From positions 124,001 through 188,000 of IMG/VR virus record IMGVR_UViG_3300047476_000704: a stretch of DNA of 64,000 bases, one strand, 5' to 3'. The position numbers and the translations under genes were made by a program. This document shows positions 7,610-15,659 of the stretch, in pieces (position 1 is the stretch's first letter; each line of letters starts with the position of its first letter). Below the pieces are notes generated by a model, which was given only the letters and a program-made list of their open reading frames with translations, was not told the DNA's origin and ran no database searches. Origin of the DNA: a virus.

Positions 7610-8680
7610 TTACCACTTTCTACAAGACCAATATCTTGCTTTGTGTCTTGGACCAGGTTGGTCACAATTATGTCTTGCTCTAAAAGACCTTCTTGCATCT
7701 GGATTAGATTTTCTTATTCTCATTGTTTTTTCACCTTTAGATGCTGCCGATGTACCACCATGTCCAAAGTTTACTTTAACAACATTACCCGCTGGATTTT
7801 TAACATATACTTTGAATTTTTTAACATCGCCCCTCATTGGTTTACCCAATTTCACTTCTCTACCCCGATATTCAGCTTCAAATACACAATTGCAATTTGC
7901 TTCATCTAATGTATTTCTGTATGCTTTTAAGAACTGAATGAAATCTTCTATATCTTCTCTATCAACATCTAACTCATCGTAATCATCTTCCACCTCATTT
8001 ACAGGTACACAATTTGGAACTTGCTTTCCACCTTTATCTTTCATTCCAACTTGCTTATATCCAGTCCAACAATCTTCACATAATGCATTAGATTCACCTT
8101 CGTTACAAGTCTTCCAACCCCCACCCTTTGCTTTGTAGTTTTTTGCAGCCCAACCATTAGCATATGCGGATGGATAAACATCAAATTTTGATTTAGCTGC
8201 TGCTTTTGATGCAGACCATTTTGCCGGGTCAGTTGGACAATTCTTTTCTAAAAAAAGATTTAATTTTTCGTAGATATTCATAGTTTCATTCTTTTTCTTT
8301 CCTTGGCAATGTGCTCTTTGAGAGAAACCTTTTGGATTGTTACAATCTATACTATTTTTGTATTTTTGGCTCCAATCTTCATTTTTTGGCTTTGTAGAAA
8401 CATATATTGGTGTTTTTCCTTGCCCTTTACTATCCTTACCACCTCTATCTGCATCATTTTGTGCTGCTCTTTTTCTGCGAGTTGCACTTTCTTTTTCTTT
8501 TTTACTCATTCCGGCGGCTTTTGATGCTGGAACACATTTAGCGTATCCTTTATTTTCACCAGAAGTACCACATGGTGGATGTTTTCCATCAACTTTCTTG
8601 CCAATGTTCACCCACTTTTCTTTAAACCACTTGCGCAAGTCTTCTTTTACTATATTACGCAATTTAATATTACCATTCAT
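7610..8680 (-). CDS. Three-module cysteine-rich head-region protein
   Basis: Starts at ATG 8680 (MNGNIKLRNIVKED); an in-frame TTG two codons upstream is less likely. Three modules recognisable from separate phage proteins are joined. First, a Lys/Gly-rich segment (about 12-100) with K-H-P-P-C-G and G-Y-A-K-C-V-P followed by K-K-E-K-E-S-A-T-R-R-K. Second, a module with S-K-F-D-V-Y-P-S-A-Y-A-N-G-W-A (about 150-185) and C-E-D-C. Third, a basic C-terminal domain with V-K-L-G-K-P-M-R-G and S-F-R-A-R-H-N-C ending Y-W-S-C-R-K-W. A new start-like stretch (M-N-I-Y-E-K-L) precedes the second module. Cysteines may bind metal. Probably a virion or head-maturation protein; biochemical role unknown. Confidence 0.85.
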   Translation of the reverse strand: MNGNIKLRNIVKEDLRKWFKEKWVNIGKKVDGKHPPCGTSGENKGYAKCVPASKAAGMSKKEKESATRRKRAAQNDADRGGKDSKGQGKTPIYVSTKPKNEDWSQKYKNSIDCNNPKGFSQRAHCQGKKKNETMNIYEKLNLFLEKNCPTDPAKWSASKAAAKSKFDVYPSAYANGWAAKNYKAKGGGWKTCNEGESNALCEDCWTGYKQVGMKDKGGKQVPNCVPVNEVEDDYDELDVDREDIEDFIQFLKAYRNTLDEANCNCVFEAEYRGREVKLGKPMRGDVKKFKVYVKNPAGNVVKVNFGHGGTSAASKGEKTMRIRKSNPDARRSFRARHNCDQPGPRHKARYWSCRKW

Positions 8681-8688
8681 ATACAATA

Positions 8689-8697
8689 TATAAATAT
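8689..8697 (-). promoter_or_regulatory. Predicted late promoter motif, nearly leaderless
   Basis: Sense ATATTTATA ending 8 bases before the ATG at 8680. If transcription starts 6-8 bases downstream as at T4 late promoters, the mRNA would have almost no leader. Confidence 0.45.
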
Positions 8698-8715
8698 AAC
8701 AAAATTGAGTTTAAC

Positions 8716-10308
8716 CTATCGTAGTAACCATCTTAAATCTTCAAATCCATCACCAACGCCGGTTTGCATCTTATATGGGTCATCTCCATATTGACCTGGT
8801 GTGTATAAACTATCATGCGATGTTTGTACAAATCCATCCAATGAACTTCTAGTTAGATTGATACCTTCCTGTCTTAAACGCAAGGCAGTATCTCTAATCC
8901 ACAATCCCATTCCCAATGCCATCACCAAGTCATCGTTATAACCTCTTGCTGCTTCTGCTCTACCATTATTCCAAATAAATGTAAAGAACTCATCTATTGT
9001 TCTCTTACTATGGATAATAACACTCATATCTCGCATATAGTTATCTATCTTTGATATTACCAATGGACGAGTTTTAGATGATATACTAAATCCTGGCACC
9101 ATTTGTTTTTCATCTCTGTAAAACTTATTAGTAAATTGAGTATCAATATCTACATATTTAATATCTCTATTAGACCAGAATAGATTTTTGTAGTTTCTAT
9201 CTAAACATTGTTGGATTGTTGTCCAACCAATTGATGCGTTATCAATGATTAGTAAAGCATCGTTATATTCAGTTGCTAAATTGATTAGGAAATTACCAAA
9301 ATCTTTTGGTTCAATCTTACCTTTGTATTCTGCAACTTGCTCACAACTTTCTGCCTCTATAACATGAGCAGTAGAGTAGTCTTCCCCATCACCCCTTGCA
9401 ACGTCGGCAGTTACTATATAACTCTTTGTGTAATTTACATCTTCCCAAACCCATAAGTTATTATCAAACCCACGTCTATACATTGGTTCTTTAACATATG
9501 CTTCATTATATTTTGCTAATATTTCCGGTTGAACTACCGTTGCTCCGGAACTGATAAAGTCACAATCACATTCCTGCGCTGCTCCCTTTGGTCCCAATTG
9601 CTTTTCTTGCTCCTCTCTCCAACTTGCATCTCTTTCAGGGTGAACAGTCCAATGGAGTTTAATTGTATGGAATAAATTTTCTTTATTTTCTGCTTTTACC
9701 CAAGTTTTGTGAAACCAATTACCCATACCATTTGGTGTAGATAATGCGATACAGCTACCACCCGTTGATAGAGTAGATTGTGCCGATGTCCAAATTTCTT
9801 CAATATAATCAATAAATGCTGCCTCATCAAATACCAATAGGGATAGGGCTTCCGAACGTCCTGCGTCTGGTTTAGATGAAATTGCTTTGATTTGAGAACC
9901 ATTCTTTAATCGTAGAGATAGTTTGTTATCTTCAACCTCTGCAACTCTTAACCATACAGGTAAGAATTGATTCATTACTCTTACCTTTAATACCAAGTTT
10001 TTTGCAACCTCTTGTTTAGTTGCAATAACCAACACGTTATAATCTTCGTTAAAAATCATACACCACAATGCATAACCTGCAACTAATGTAGATATACCCA
10101 ATTGGCGGGATTTTAGAACAATATTAAAACGATTATCTTTGAAATCATTTAATACATCTTCCTGAAAGTTATATAAATCAAATGGTATTTTCCCACGAAC
10201 TGGGTGTTGGATTTTACAATACTTGCGCATAAAATAGACAGGGTCTTTAGCGCATTTTTTATATTGCTCTCTTACTGCATCTTGCAGTGATTTTGTTTGA
10301 TTGGCCAT
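8716..10308 (-). CDS. terL: Terminase large subunit, T4 gp17 family
   Basis: Motor ATPase and headful nuclease that fills the prohead. Length 530 aa (T4 gp17 is 610). ATPase: Walker A S-R-Q-L-G-I-S-T (67-74), Walker B L-L-V-F-D-E (Asp161, Glu162), coupling motif S-T-P-N-G (190-194). RNase H-like nuclease: Asp302 in V-T-A-D-V-A-R-G, Asp356 in I-I-D-N-A-S-I-G, and Asp459/460 in Y-N-D-D-L-V-M-A. All catalytic residues expected are present. A strong Shine-Dalgarno, AAGGGAGG, lies 4 bases before the ATG (plus-strand 10313-10320); few other genes here have one. Confidence 0.97.
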   Translation of the reverse strand: MANQTKSLQDAVREQYKKCAKDPVYFMRKYCKIQHPVRGKIPFDLYNFQEDVLNDFKDNRFNIVLKSRQLGISTLVAGYALWCMIFNEDYNVLVIATKQEVAKNLVLKVRVMNQFLPVWLRVAEVEDNKLSLRLKNGSQIKAISSKPDAGRSEALSLLVFDEAAFIDYIEEIWTSAQSTLSTGGSCIALSTPNGMGNWFHKTWVKAENKENLFHTIKLHWTVHPERDASWREEQEKQLGPKGAAQECDCDFISSGATVVQPEILAKYNEAYVKEPMYRRGFDNNLWVWEDVNYTKSYIVTADVARGDGEDYSTAHVIEAESCEQVAEYKGKIEPKDFGNFLINLATEYNDALLIIDNASIGWTTIQQCLDRNYKNLFWSNRDIKYVDIDTQFTNKFYRDEKQMVPGFSISSKTRPLVISKIDNYMRDMSVIIHSKRTIDEFFTFIWNNGRAEAARGYNDDLVMALGMGLWIRDTALRLRQEGINLTRSSLDGFVQTSHDSLYTPGQYGDDPYKMQTGVGDGFEDLRWLLR

Positions 10309-10312
10309 AATG

Positions 10313-10320
10313 CCTCCCTT
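10313..10320 (-). promoter_or_regulatory. Strong Shine-Dalgarno of the terminase gene
   Basis: Sense AAGGGAGG directly before the terminase start. It stands out because most starts in the window have only A/T-rich leaders, as is usual in Bacteroidota, so terminase may have unusually efficient or host-independent initiation. Confidence 0.6.
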
Positions 10321-10321
10321 A

Positions 10322-10981
10322 TTATTTTAACTTTATTTTCCAATAAACACCACCACCAATGTATGGAATTATTTGGTTTCCACCATTAGTTGATTGTTGA
10401 TTGGATATACCAATATTTAATTGATATATTTTATCTGTTTTAGTTTTAAGGAGTACACCACCACCAAATGAATTGCCGAAGTTTACTTTATCTAAAGCGC
10501 CATTCACACCAACATATACTTGATTTTTAGGTAGTTCTTTTACTATCTTTGTATCAGTAATTGTTCTTTCTTTAATTTGTGCGTTCCACTTTCTTCCAAT
10601 GATTTTGTTTTTAGAAATTGTATCGGTTAGTTCAATAGTTCCCAATCCATTATCTAAAACTAATTTATCTTTATATAAAACCTTTGAATGATAATCTTTT
10701 AGTATTCTTTCCGTATCTGCCTTTATATAAACAGGTACTTTAGTTTCACGTTCTTTTTCAACAATTGTTTCGTGGTATATATCCTTACCTTTTACATATT
10801 GTACTTTTGTATGCTCTACAATTACAGTATCAATTTTGTGTTTTAACAACTCATAGTTTTTACCATCTACATTTACGGTCTCACCTACTTTACCATCGCC
10901 GTTGGTACACTTATACCATACGATTCCGCAAGTTGCAAAAATCACAATCCATTTGATATTATTCTGTAAAAATGTTAGCAT
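10322..10981 (-). CDS. Membrane-anchored envelope protein, paralogue of the 57.9-kb protein (219 aa)
   Basis: Residues about 9-24 form one transmembrane segment (W-I-V-I-F-A-T-C-G-I-V-W), followed by a long extracytoplasmic charged region and a C-terminal part rich in alternating Gly/aromatic strands (Y-V-G-V-N-G ... Y-I-G-G-G-V-Y-W-K-I) like outer-membrane beta-strands. Residues about 120-170 are clearly homologous to the protein encoded at 57885-58520 (shared pattern D-x-G-x-G-x-I-x-x-T-D-T-I-S-x-N ... R-K-W-x-A-x-I-K). One paralogue has a membrane anchor, the other a cleavable signal. A spanin-like envelope-disrupting pair or a superinfection-exclusion factor are possible; neither is shown. 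Confidence 0.8.
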   Translation of the reverse strand: MLTFLQNNIKWIVIFATCGIVWYKCTNGDGKVGETVNVDGKNYELLKHKIDTVIVEHTKVQYVKGKDIYHETIVEKERETKVPVYIKADTERILKDYHSKVLYKDKLVLDNGLGTIELTDTISKNKIIGRKWNAQIKERTITDTKIVKELPKNQVYVGVNGALDKVNFGNSFGGGVLLKTKTDKIYQLNIGISNQQSTNGGNQIIPYIGGGVYWKIKLK

Positions 10982-11597
10982 AATCTTCTTTTATTATTTC
11001 CCAACTATCATCTTTTATTTTTTGATAGCCAAGTATGTTTTCTTCTGCTTCGGCTATATCTTTTCTGATGTTAGATTTTAATTCCTCAACATCACCATCA
11101 TATACCCATTTTTCAATCTTACCTTCGGCAGTTACAAATTCGTGTTCTTTATCTGCTTCTACCAATGCATCTTTGAATTTTTTAATCAAATCCGTTAGGA
11201 ACTCAATTTCATACCCGGCAATCTTCCACTTTTCATATTCGTTCCAATTTCCGTTTACTCTAAACTTTTGTTCCTTTTCAGCTAAACAATCAATACAATA
11301 CCCAGTCTTACGAATAAATTGTAAGTGTTTTTCGGTTTTTTTAATTGTTTTACACCCTTTGTTTTTACAAGTTGATAAAGATTGAATATATTGCCTTACA
11401 TCATCAAATTTAGATTTAACAATTTTAAATCCTTTTTGTTGTACCCAAGTTACACCATCACTATCTGTCCATTCATCCCCAACTTGTCTATCTTGCTTTT
11501 CAGCCCGCCAACCATGTGTATTTGTACCACCATTATCATTACCAAAAGCTACATCCAAAATCTTTTTTCTGGATGGGTGCATATACTTTTTACTCAT
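10959..11597 (-). CDS. Zinc-finger-like protein upstream of terminase (212 aa)
   Basis: Unrecognised by name. Four cysteines, C77-x4-C82 and C101-x2-C104, form a probable zinc site; the C-terminal 80 residues are a charged coiled-coil-like helix pair. It overlaps the next gene by 23 bases and lies two genes upstream of the terminase, where T4 has the small terminase gp16. A DNA-binding or packaging-initiation role (small terminase analogue) is a reasonable guess, but T4 gp16 is a helical protein without zinc, so this is weak inference. Confidence 0.8.
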   Translation of the reverse strand: MSKKYMHPSRKKILDVAFGNDNGGTNTHGWRAEKQDRQVGDEWTDSDGVTWVQQKGFKIVKSKFDDVRQYIQSLSTCKNKGCKTIKKTEKHLQFIRKTGYCIDCLAEKEQKFRVNGNWNEYEKWKIAGYEIEFLTDLIKKFKDALVEADKEHEFVTAEGKIEKWVYDGDVEELKSNIRKDIAEAEENILGYQKIKDDSWEIIKEDYANIFTE

Positions 11598-11622
11598 ATA
11601 ACTTATTGTTTTGTTTTGTATA

Positions 11623-11631
11623 TATAAATAT
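11623..11631 (-). promoter_or_regulatory. Predicted late promoter inside a palindrome
   Basis: Sense ATATTTATA centred in the perfect palindrome-like arms GTATATA/TATATAC (plus 11618-11635), 25 bases before the ATG at 11597. Would drive the zinc-finger protein, the membrane protein and terminase. Confidence 0.5.
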
Positions 11632-11645
11632 ATACTTTTTTAATT

Positions 11646-14600
11646 TTAGTAAAATATACCCAGCAACTGATTCAATGATGCAAATGCTCCAGTCATCTTA
11701 AATACATTACCTTTGTATGTAAATATAATTCCTTCATTTGGAACTATCTTATCAAATCCACCAATTGAATTTAATCTTTCTAATTCCAATTTCATTTTTT
11801 CAATTTGAGCAGGAGTGCCTTCTGCTTTTATTTTATCTATCGTTGCATCTAATCTTTTACGGATTGCTTGTAGAGCTTCGTTTGGAGATGCGGTCAATAC
11901 TGATTGCATAAATTGTAAAACTTCTGCACCCACACCTAAAAAGATTTCTTCAAATTTCATTAGGTTTTCTTTTGCAATTTTATCTTTACTTTGCTTCTCA
12001 ATACCATCAGCCCATACTCTTGCCTTCTCATCACCTATCAAATTGATACGGAATGATTTATCACCAAATGCCCATCTTTTCGTTAAACCTTCAATTTCCA
12101 ATGGTGTTAAACCTTTAGAACCTTTTTGTATAAAACTTTTCCACCAAGCCTGATGATAATCAGCTACACCAGCGTTATCTGGTAAACTAAACTCACCTTG
12201 TAATTTGGAAATCTTTGCAAGGTACTTACCTTTTTGTGAACTTAAATTTTCACTCTTTGGTAATTTTACAATAGGAGGTCCTTGTATTACATATTTAGAT
12301 TGAACGTGAGCGTTTACTTGCTTAATCATTCCTGCTAATATACTTTCAGCTCCTTTAATTTGTCCTACTGCATTTCCAGCTTCATTGTATTCAACACAAT
12401 TGTGGAATACCAATAGAGCCTGTCCATATGGAATAACATTTACGGATGTTGGATAGATAACCTCTAAATTCATAAATGCTTTACCATTCATAAATATCTT
12501 ATCCTTTTGCGCTTGAGATAATCCTCTAATAGCACTTTCCAAATCTTTCATAGCAAAGTTGTAAGCATCACTTAATGCTCCTCTACCAGCGAATTTTGCA
12601 GCCATACCAGATGCGTCCAAAGCACCTGCTCCCGCATTTGCTAAATGCCCTTTGTTTCTTGCTGCAATCAATCTACCATTCTTCCAACTTATTGCCAATG
12701 CTTGTCCATCGGTTTTTTCTCTAACAACACCCAATGAACCATCTAATGCTTTAGTAACTATATTTTTTAAATCTTTAAATGTAAGATTTATATCAGTATC
12801 AAATGGATGATGCATATGTCCATAAGCACCACCTTCGGTTAGTAAATCTTCGTTTACTTTTTTATATGGCTCGTATCCTCTTTTTTCTTTATCTTTTGTA
12901 TCAGTTTGATGACCTGGTTGTTTTTTTCGTGTGTCATCAAAATCAATCGTGTCTAATTCGGGCTCATATCCGTAATCTGGCGCATATGTTGATGTTTTGT
13001 GATGGTGATTAAAGTTATGGTCAGCCGTTCCAACTGGTTCATGGTTTTTTGTATTTATAGCTTCAAACGCACTTTTCTTTACTTTGTACCAACCACCTCC
13101 TGGTGCTCTAAATATTCTCGCCGGTATTCTAAATGTAGAACCAATTGGTAATTTACTGAAATACTTACTATCTATGTGTACTACCTTTGTAATAAACTCT
13201 TTTGTTTTATTATCAGCACCAACCAATTCAACTTCAATTTTTACCGGTTGTCCACCAATTTTGATTGTACCACCAAATATACCCTTTGTTATTTCGTTTA
13301 ATTTACCTTCTACTTGATATACAGGTGTTGATGATTTGAAATCATCTTTTCTCATTATAGTTTTAGCAATCAATTTATTTGCTTTAACCATAAATGGGAT
13401 GTTGATACCCGTTCTCTTATCTTTTACTACAAACTCGTTGTATTGTTTGATAAACTCTAAAAACTTTTTCTTATTTTTTGCTAATCTCTTAAAGAAACCA
13501 GTTAACTCTGCTGGTGATATTTCTTTGCCATTACGAGGGTCATTTAATCTTTGAAAAAAATGGTCAGTTTCTTTTCCCAAATCAACATCTTCAGGAGATA
13601 ATTGAGAGTCTGCGTATTTCTCAACCTTATCCATATCAACCTTTGCCATTTCTTTTAGCTCATTTGGAGCTTCCCAATCTTTTTCACTAATTTTACCTTC
13701 TTCTTTGTCTTTATTATATGAATCTACTGTTTTTGCCCAAACCATAGCTGGTATTGCTCCGTTCATCATATTATCGGCAAGTTGTAATGTAAACCATTCT
13801 ATATAAGTTTCATCCGTAATATTTTCTGTACCTGCGTTTATTGCTGCTTTTATAGCTCCACCAAGTATGACCTCACTTGCCATATGTTCTGCTAAATGTA
13901 CACTTAAATTACCCATCAAACCACCAACACCATGTCCTATTACTGCACCAACGCCACCCGTTACAACCATACTAGCAACCGTCAATCCAACCGTTTTACC
14001 AATTGCTATCATAGCTTTCTTTTGATTTTCATCTGGCTTTTGACCTGAAAATACTGCCTTAAATCCAGCACCAGCTACATCTAACTCATGTCCCAAATGT
14101 TTAGCTTCTCTAACTACACCCTTTACAATACCCTTTGCCTTATCACCAATCCATTTTCCAAAACTACGTCTTTCTTTTGATTGTGCTTTGTGTGCTCCTC
14201 TAAAAAATTCTTTTTCTTTAGTACTCCACTTTGATATTTTTTGATTTATATAGTTTCGTAATACTTCTGGTTTATTTACCAATGTTGAAGCAACTTTCCC
14301 AACACTAGCTTTTGCTTGTGTATTTAATCCAGTATCTTTTGGTTTTTGTGCTTTTTGCTTAACTTTTTGTAATTTTTCTTTATCAGAACCACCAGCCTTT
14401 GCAACCAACATCATTGCTGCTTTGTATGCTGGATGGTCTCTCTTATAGTTTAATGCTGAACTTACTTTAATATCTTCACCCGTCTTTGGGTTCTTTACCA
14501 ATTGGTTTAGGATTTGTGGTGAATAACCACTACCTTTTACCGATGCTTCTTTTACGATACCCTCGCCATAACCAGTATATAATCCTAAATTAACTTGATT

Positions 14601-15641
14601 TACTTTATCACTTTTTGGAGATTGTTGTCCTTTCTCTATGTTACCAGGTACTTGTCTTTTATCCATTAAAGCATGGACGTGAAGAACTCTCATTGCTTCT
14701 TGTCTTGCAAACTCCGTTCTATCTAATTGTAGAGCATCTTTAATACGATATTTCTTACCAGTTGCTGGGTCTGCGATTTCCATATTCATTATGTTATCCC
14801 AATCTACCGAATCTGGTTCGTAGTTTATATCTCCCTCAATTGTTACCAACTTATCGTAGTATTTAGGGTCTTCAAATATATGGTCTTTTGCAATCTCTGA
14901 TGCTATTCGTATATCTGTGGTGTGTTCCATTTCTACATTCACACCTTTCTTAAACTCTTTCTTTATAGTATCCAAATCCACTTTATGTTTATCAGCTATT
15001 TGTGCCAATGTCATTCCTTTAGATAATCCACCTGGTATAAACTCTTTGGTTTCGTTTAATCCTTTATTCAACATTTGGAATACATCTTTATTGTATTTAC
15101 CAAAAAACTTTTGGAATTGCTTTTCTTTTTCATCTGCTGATAAATTACTACGGAACATATTTCTCACATCGGTTGCACCAAATGAATTTGATGGAGTTTT
15201 AGAATATACATAACCCTTCGTTGAATAACCTTCCATATCCTTACCATTAGTGTATGGTTTAAAATATTGTCCACCCAATCTCATAGCATCTTTTTCTCCC
15301 AATGCTACAACTAATGCAGTATTGGTTGAGTCAAAATCACGTAGGATTTCTACGGGTTGGTATGGTGATTTTACTTGAATGAACTTTGATGGTGGGATAC
15401 CAAACACTTTAACTGCAATATCACGTTTCTGATTAAAAGAAAGTGGTGATTTACCAGAGTCTTGTACATTTGATGTTGCGATATAAACATTCTTCGCTCC
15501 AAATACGGAACATAGATGTTTGTATGTCTTATAGTGTCCTGCGTGGAATGGTTGAAATCTTCCACCATAAACTACTACCGTTTGCTTTACAGCTTCGGTT
15601 AGTAAAAAAGTTTCCACTAAATAGTTTGATAATTCATTCAT
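11646..15641 (-). CDS. Giant polyprotein: HxGH nucleotidyltransferase, middle domains, ligase-like KxDG domain
   Basis: 1331 aa. Residues 20-190 are a cytidylyl/adenylyltransferase-type domain: G-G-R-F-Q-P-F-H-A-G-H (His33, His36) and G-A-T-D-V-R-N. Around 205-260 is an M-E-H-T ... A-K-D-H domain seen in other phage proteins. A glycine-rich hydrophobic stretch (about 550-600) could insert into membrane. The C-terminal 400 residues look like a covalent nucleotidyltransferase (DNA/RNA ligase superfamily): motif I E-K-T-D-G with Lys976, motif III-like Glu1060, motif IV N-E-G-I-I-F (Glu1303), motif V F-K-M-T (Lys1315). Identical L-L-T-E sites occur at residues 13-16 and 933-936, just before each enzymatic domain, suggesting maturation by the gp21-type protease. 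Domain calls are from motifs; the processing is inference. Confidence 0.85.
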   Translation of the reverse strand: MNELSNYLVETFLLTEAVKQTVVVYGGRFQPFHAGHYKTYKHLCSVFGAKNVYIATSNVQDSGKSPLSFNQKRDIAVKVFGIPPSKFIQVKSPYQPVEILRDFDSTNTALVVALGEKDAMRLGGQYFKPYTNGKDMEGYSTKGYVYSKTPSNSFGATDVRNMFRSNLSADEKEKQFQKFFGKYNKDVFQMLNKGLNETKEFIPGGLSKGMTLAQIADKHKVDLDTIKKEFKKGVNVEMEHTTDIRIASEIAKDHIFEDPKYYDKLVTIEGDINYEPDSVDWDNIMNMEIADPATGKKYRIKDALQLDRTEFARQEAMRVLHVHALMDKRQVPGNIEKGQQSPKSDKVNQVNLGLYTGYGEGIVKEASVKGSGYSPQILNQLVKNPKTGEDIKVSSALNYKRDHPAYKAAMMLVAKAGGSDKEKLQKVKQKAQKPKDTGLNTQAKASVGKVASTLVNKPEVLRNYINQKISKWSTKEKEFFRGAHKAQSKERRSFGKWIGDKAKGIVKGVVREAKHLGHELDVAGAGFKAVFSGQKPDENQKKAMIAIGKTVGLTVASMVVTGGVGAVIGHGVGGLMGNLSVHLAEHMASEVILGGAIKAAINAGTENITDETYIEWFTLQLADNMMNGAIPAMVWAKTVDSYNKDKEEGKISEKDWEAPNELKEMAKVDMDKVEKYADSQLSPEDVDLGKETDHFFQRLNDPRNGKEISPAELTGFFKRLAKNKKKFLEFIKQYNEFVVKDKRTGINIPFMVKANKLIAKTIMRKDDFKSSTPVYQVEGKLNEITKGIFGGTIKIGGQPVKIEVELVGADNKTKEFITKVVHIDSKYFSKLPIGSTFRIPARIFRAPGGGWYKVKKSAFEAINTKNHEPVGTADHNFNHHHKTSTYAPDYGYEPELDTIDFDDTRKKQPGHQTDTKDKEKRGYEPYKKVNEDLLTEGGAYGHMHHPFDTDINLTFKDLKNIVTKALDGSLGVVREKTDGQALAISWKNGRLIAARNKGHLANAGAGALDASGMAAKFAGRGALSDAYNFAMKDLESAIRGLSQAQKDKIFMNGKAFMNLEVIYPTSVNVIPYGQALLVFHNCVEYNEAGNAVGQIKGAESILAGMIKQVNAHVQSKYVIQGPPIVKLPKSENLSSQKGKYLAKISKLQGEFSLPDNAGVADYHQAWWKSFIQKGSKGLTPLEIEGLTKRWAFGDKSFRINLIGDEKARVWADGIEKQSKDKIAKENLMKFEEIFLGVGAEVLQFMQSVLTASPNEALQAIRKRLDATIDKIKAEGTPAQIEKMKLELERLNSIGGFDKIVPNEGIIFTYKGNVFKMTGAFASLNQLLGIFY

Positions 15642-15645
15642 ATAC

Positions 15646-15654
15646 TATAAATAT
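15646..15654 (-). promoter_or_regulatory. Predicted late promoter motif, adjacent to start
   Basis: Sense ATATTTATA only 4 bases before the ATG at 15641 of the polyprotein gene. Either the message is leaderless or translation starts at the second in-frame or a nearby start. Confidence 0.4.
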
Positions 15655-15659
15655 ATATT

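Noticed and set aside
8684-8686. TTG start two codons upstream of ATG 8680
   Set aside because: It would lie almost directly on the late motif; the ATG gives a normal N-terminus.
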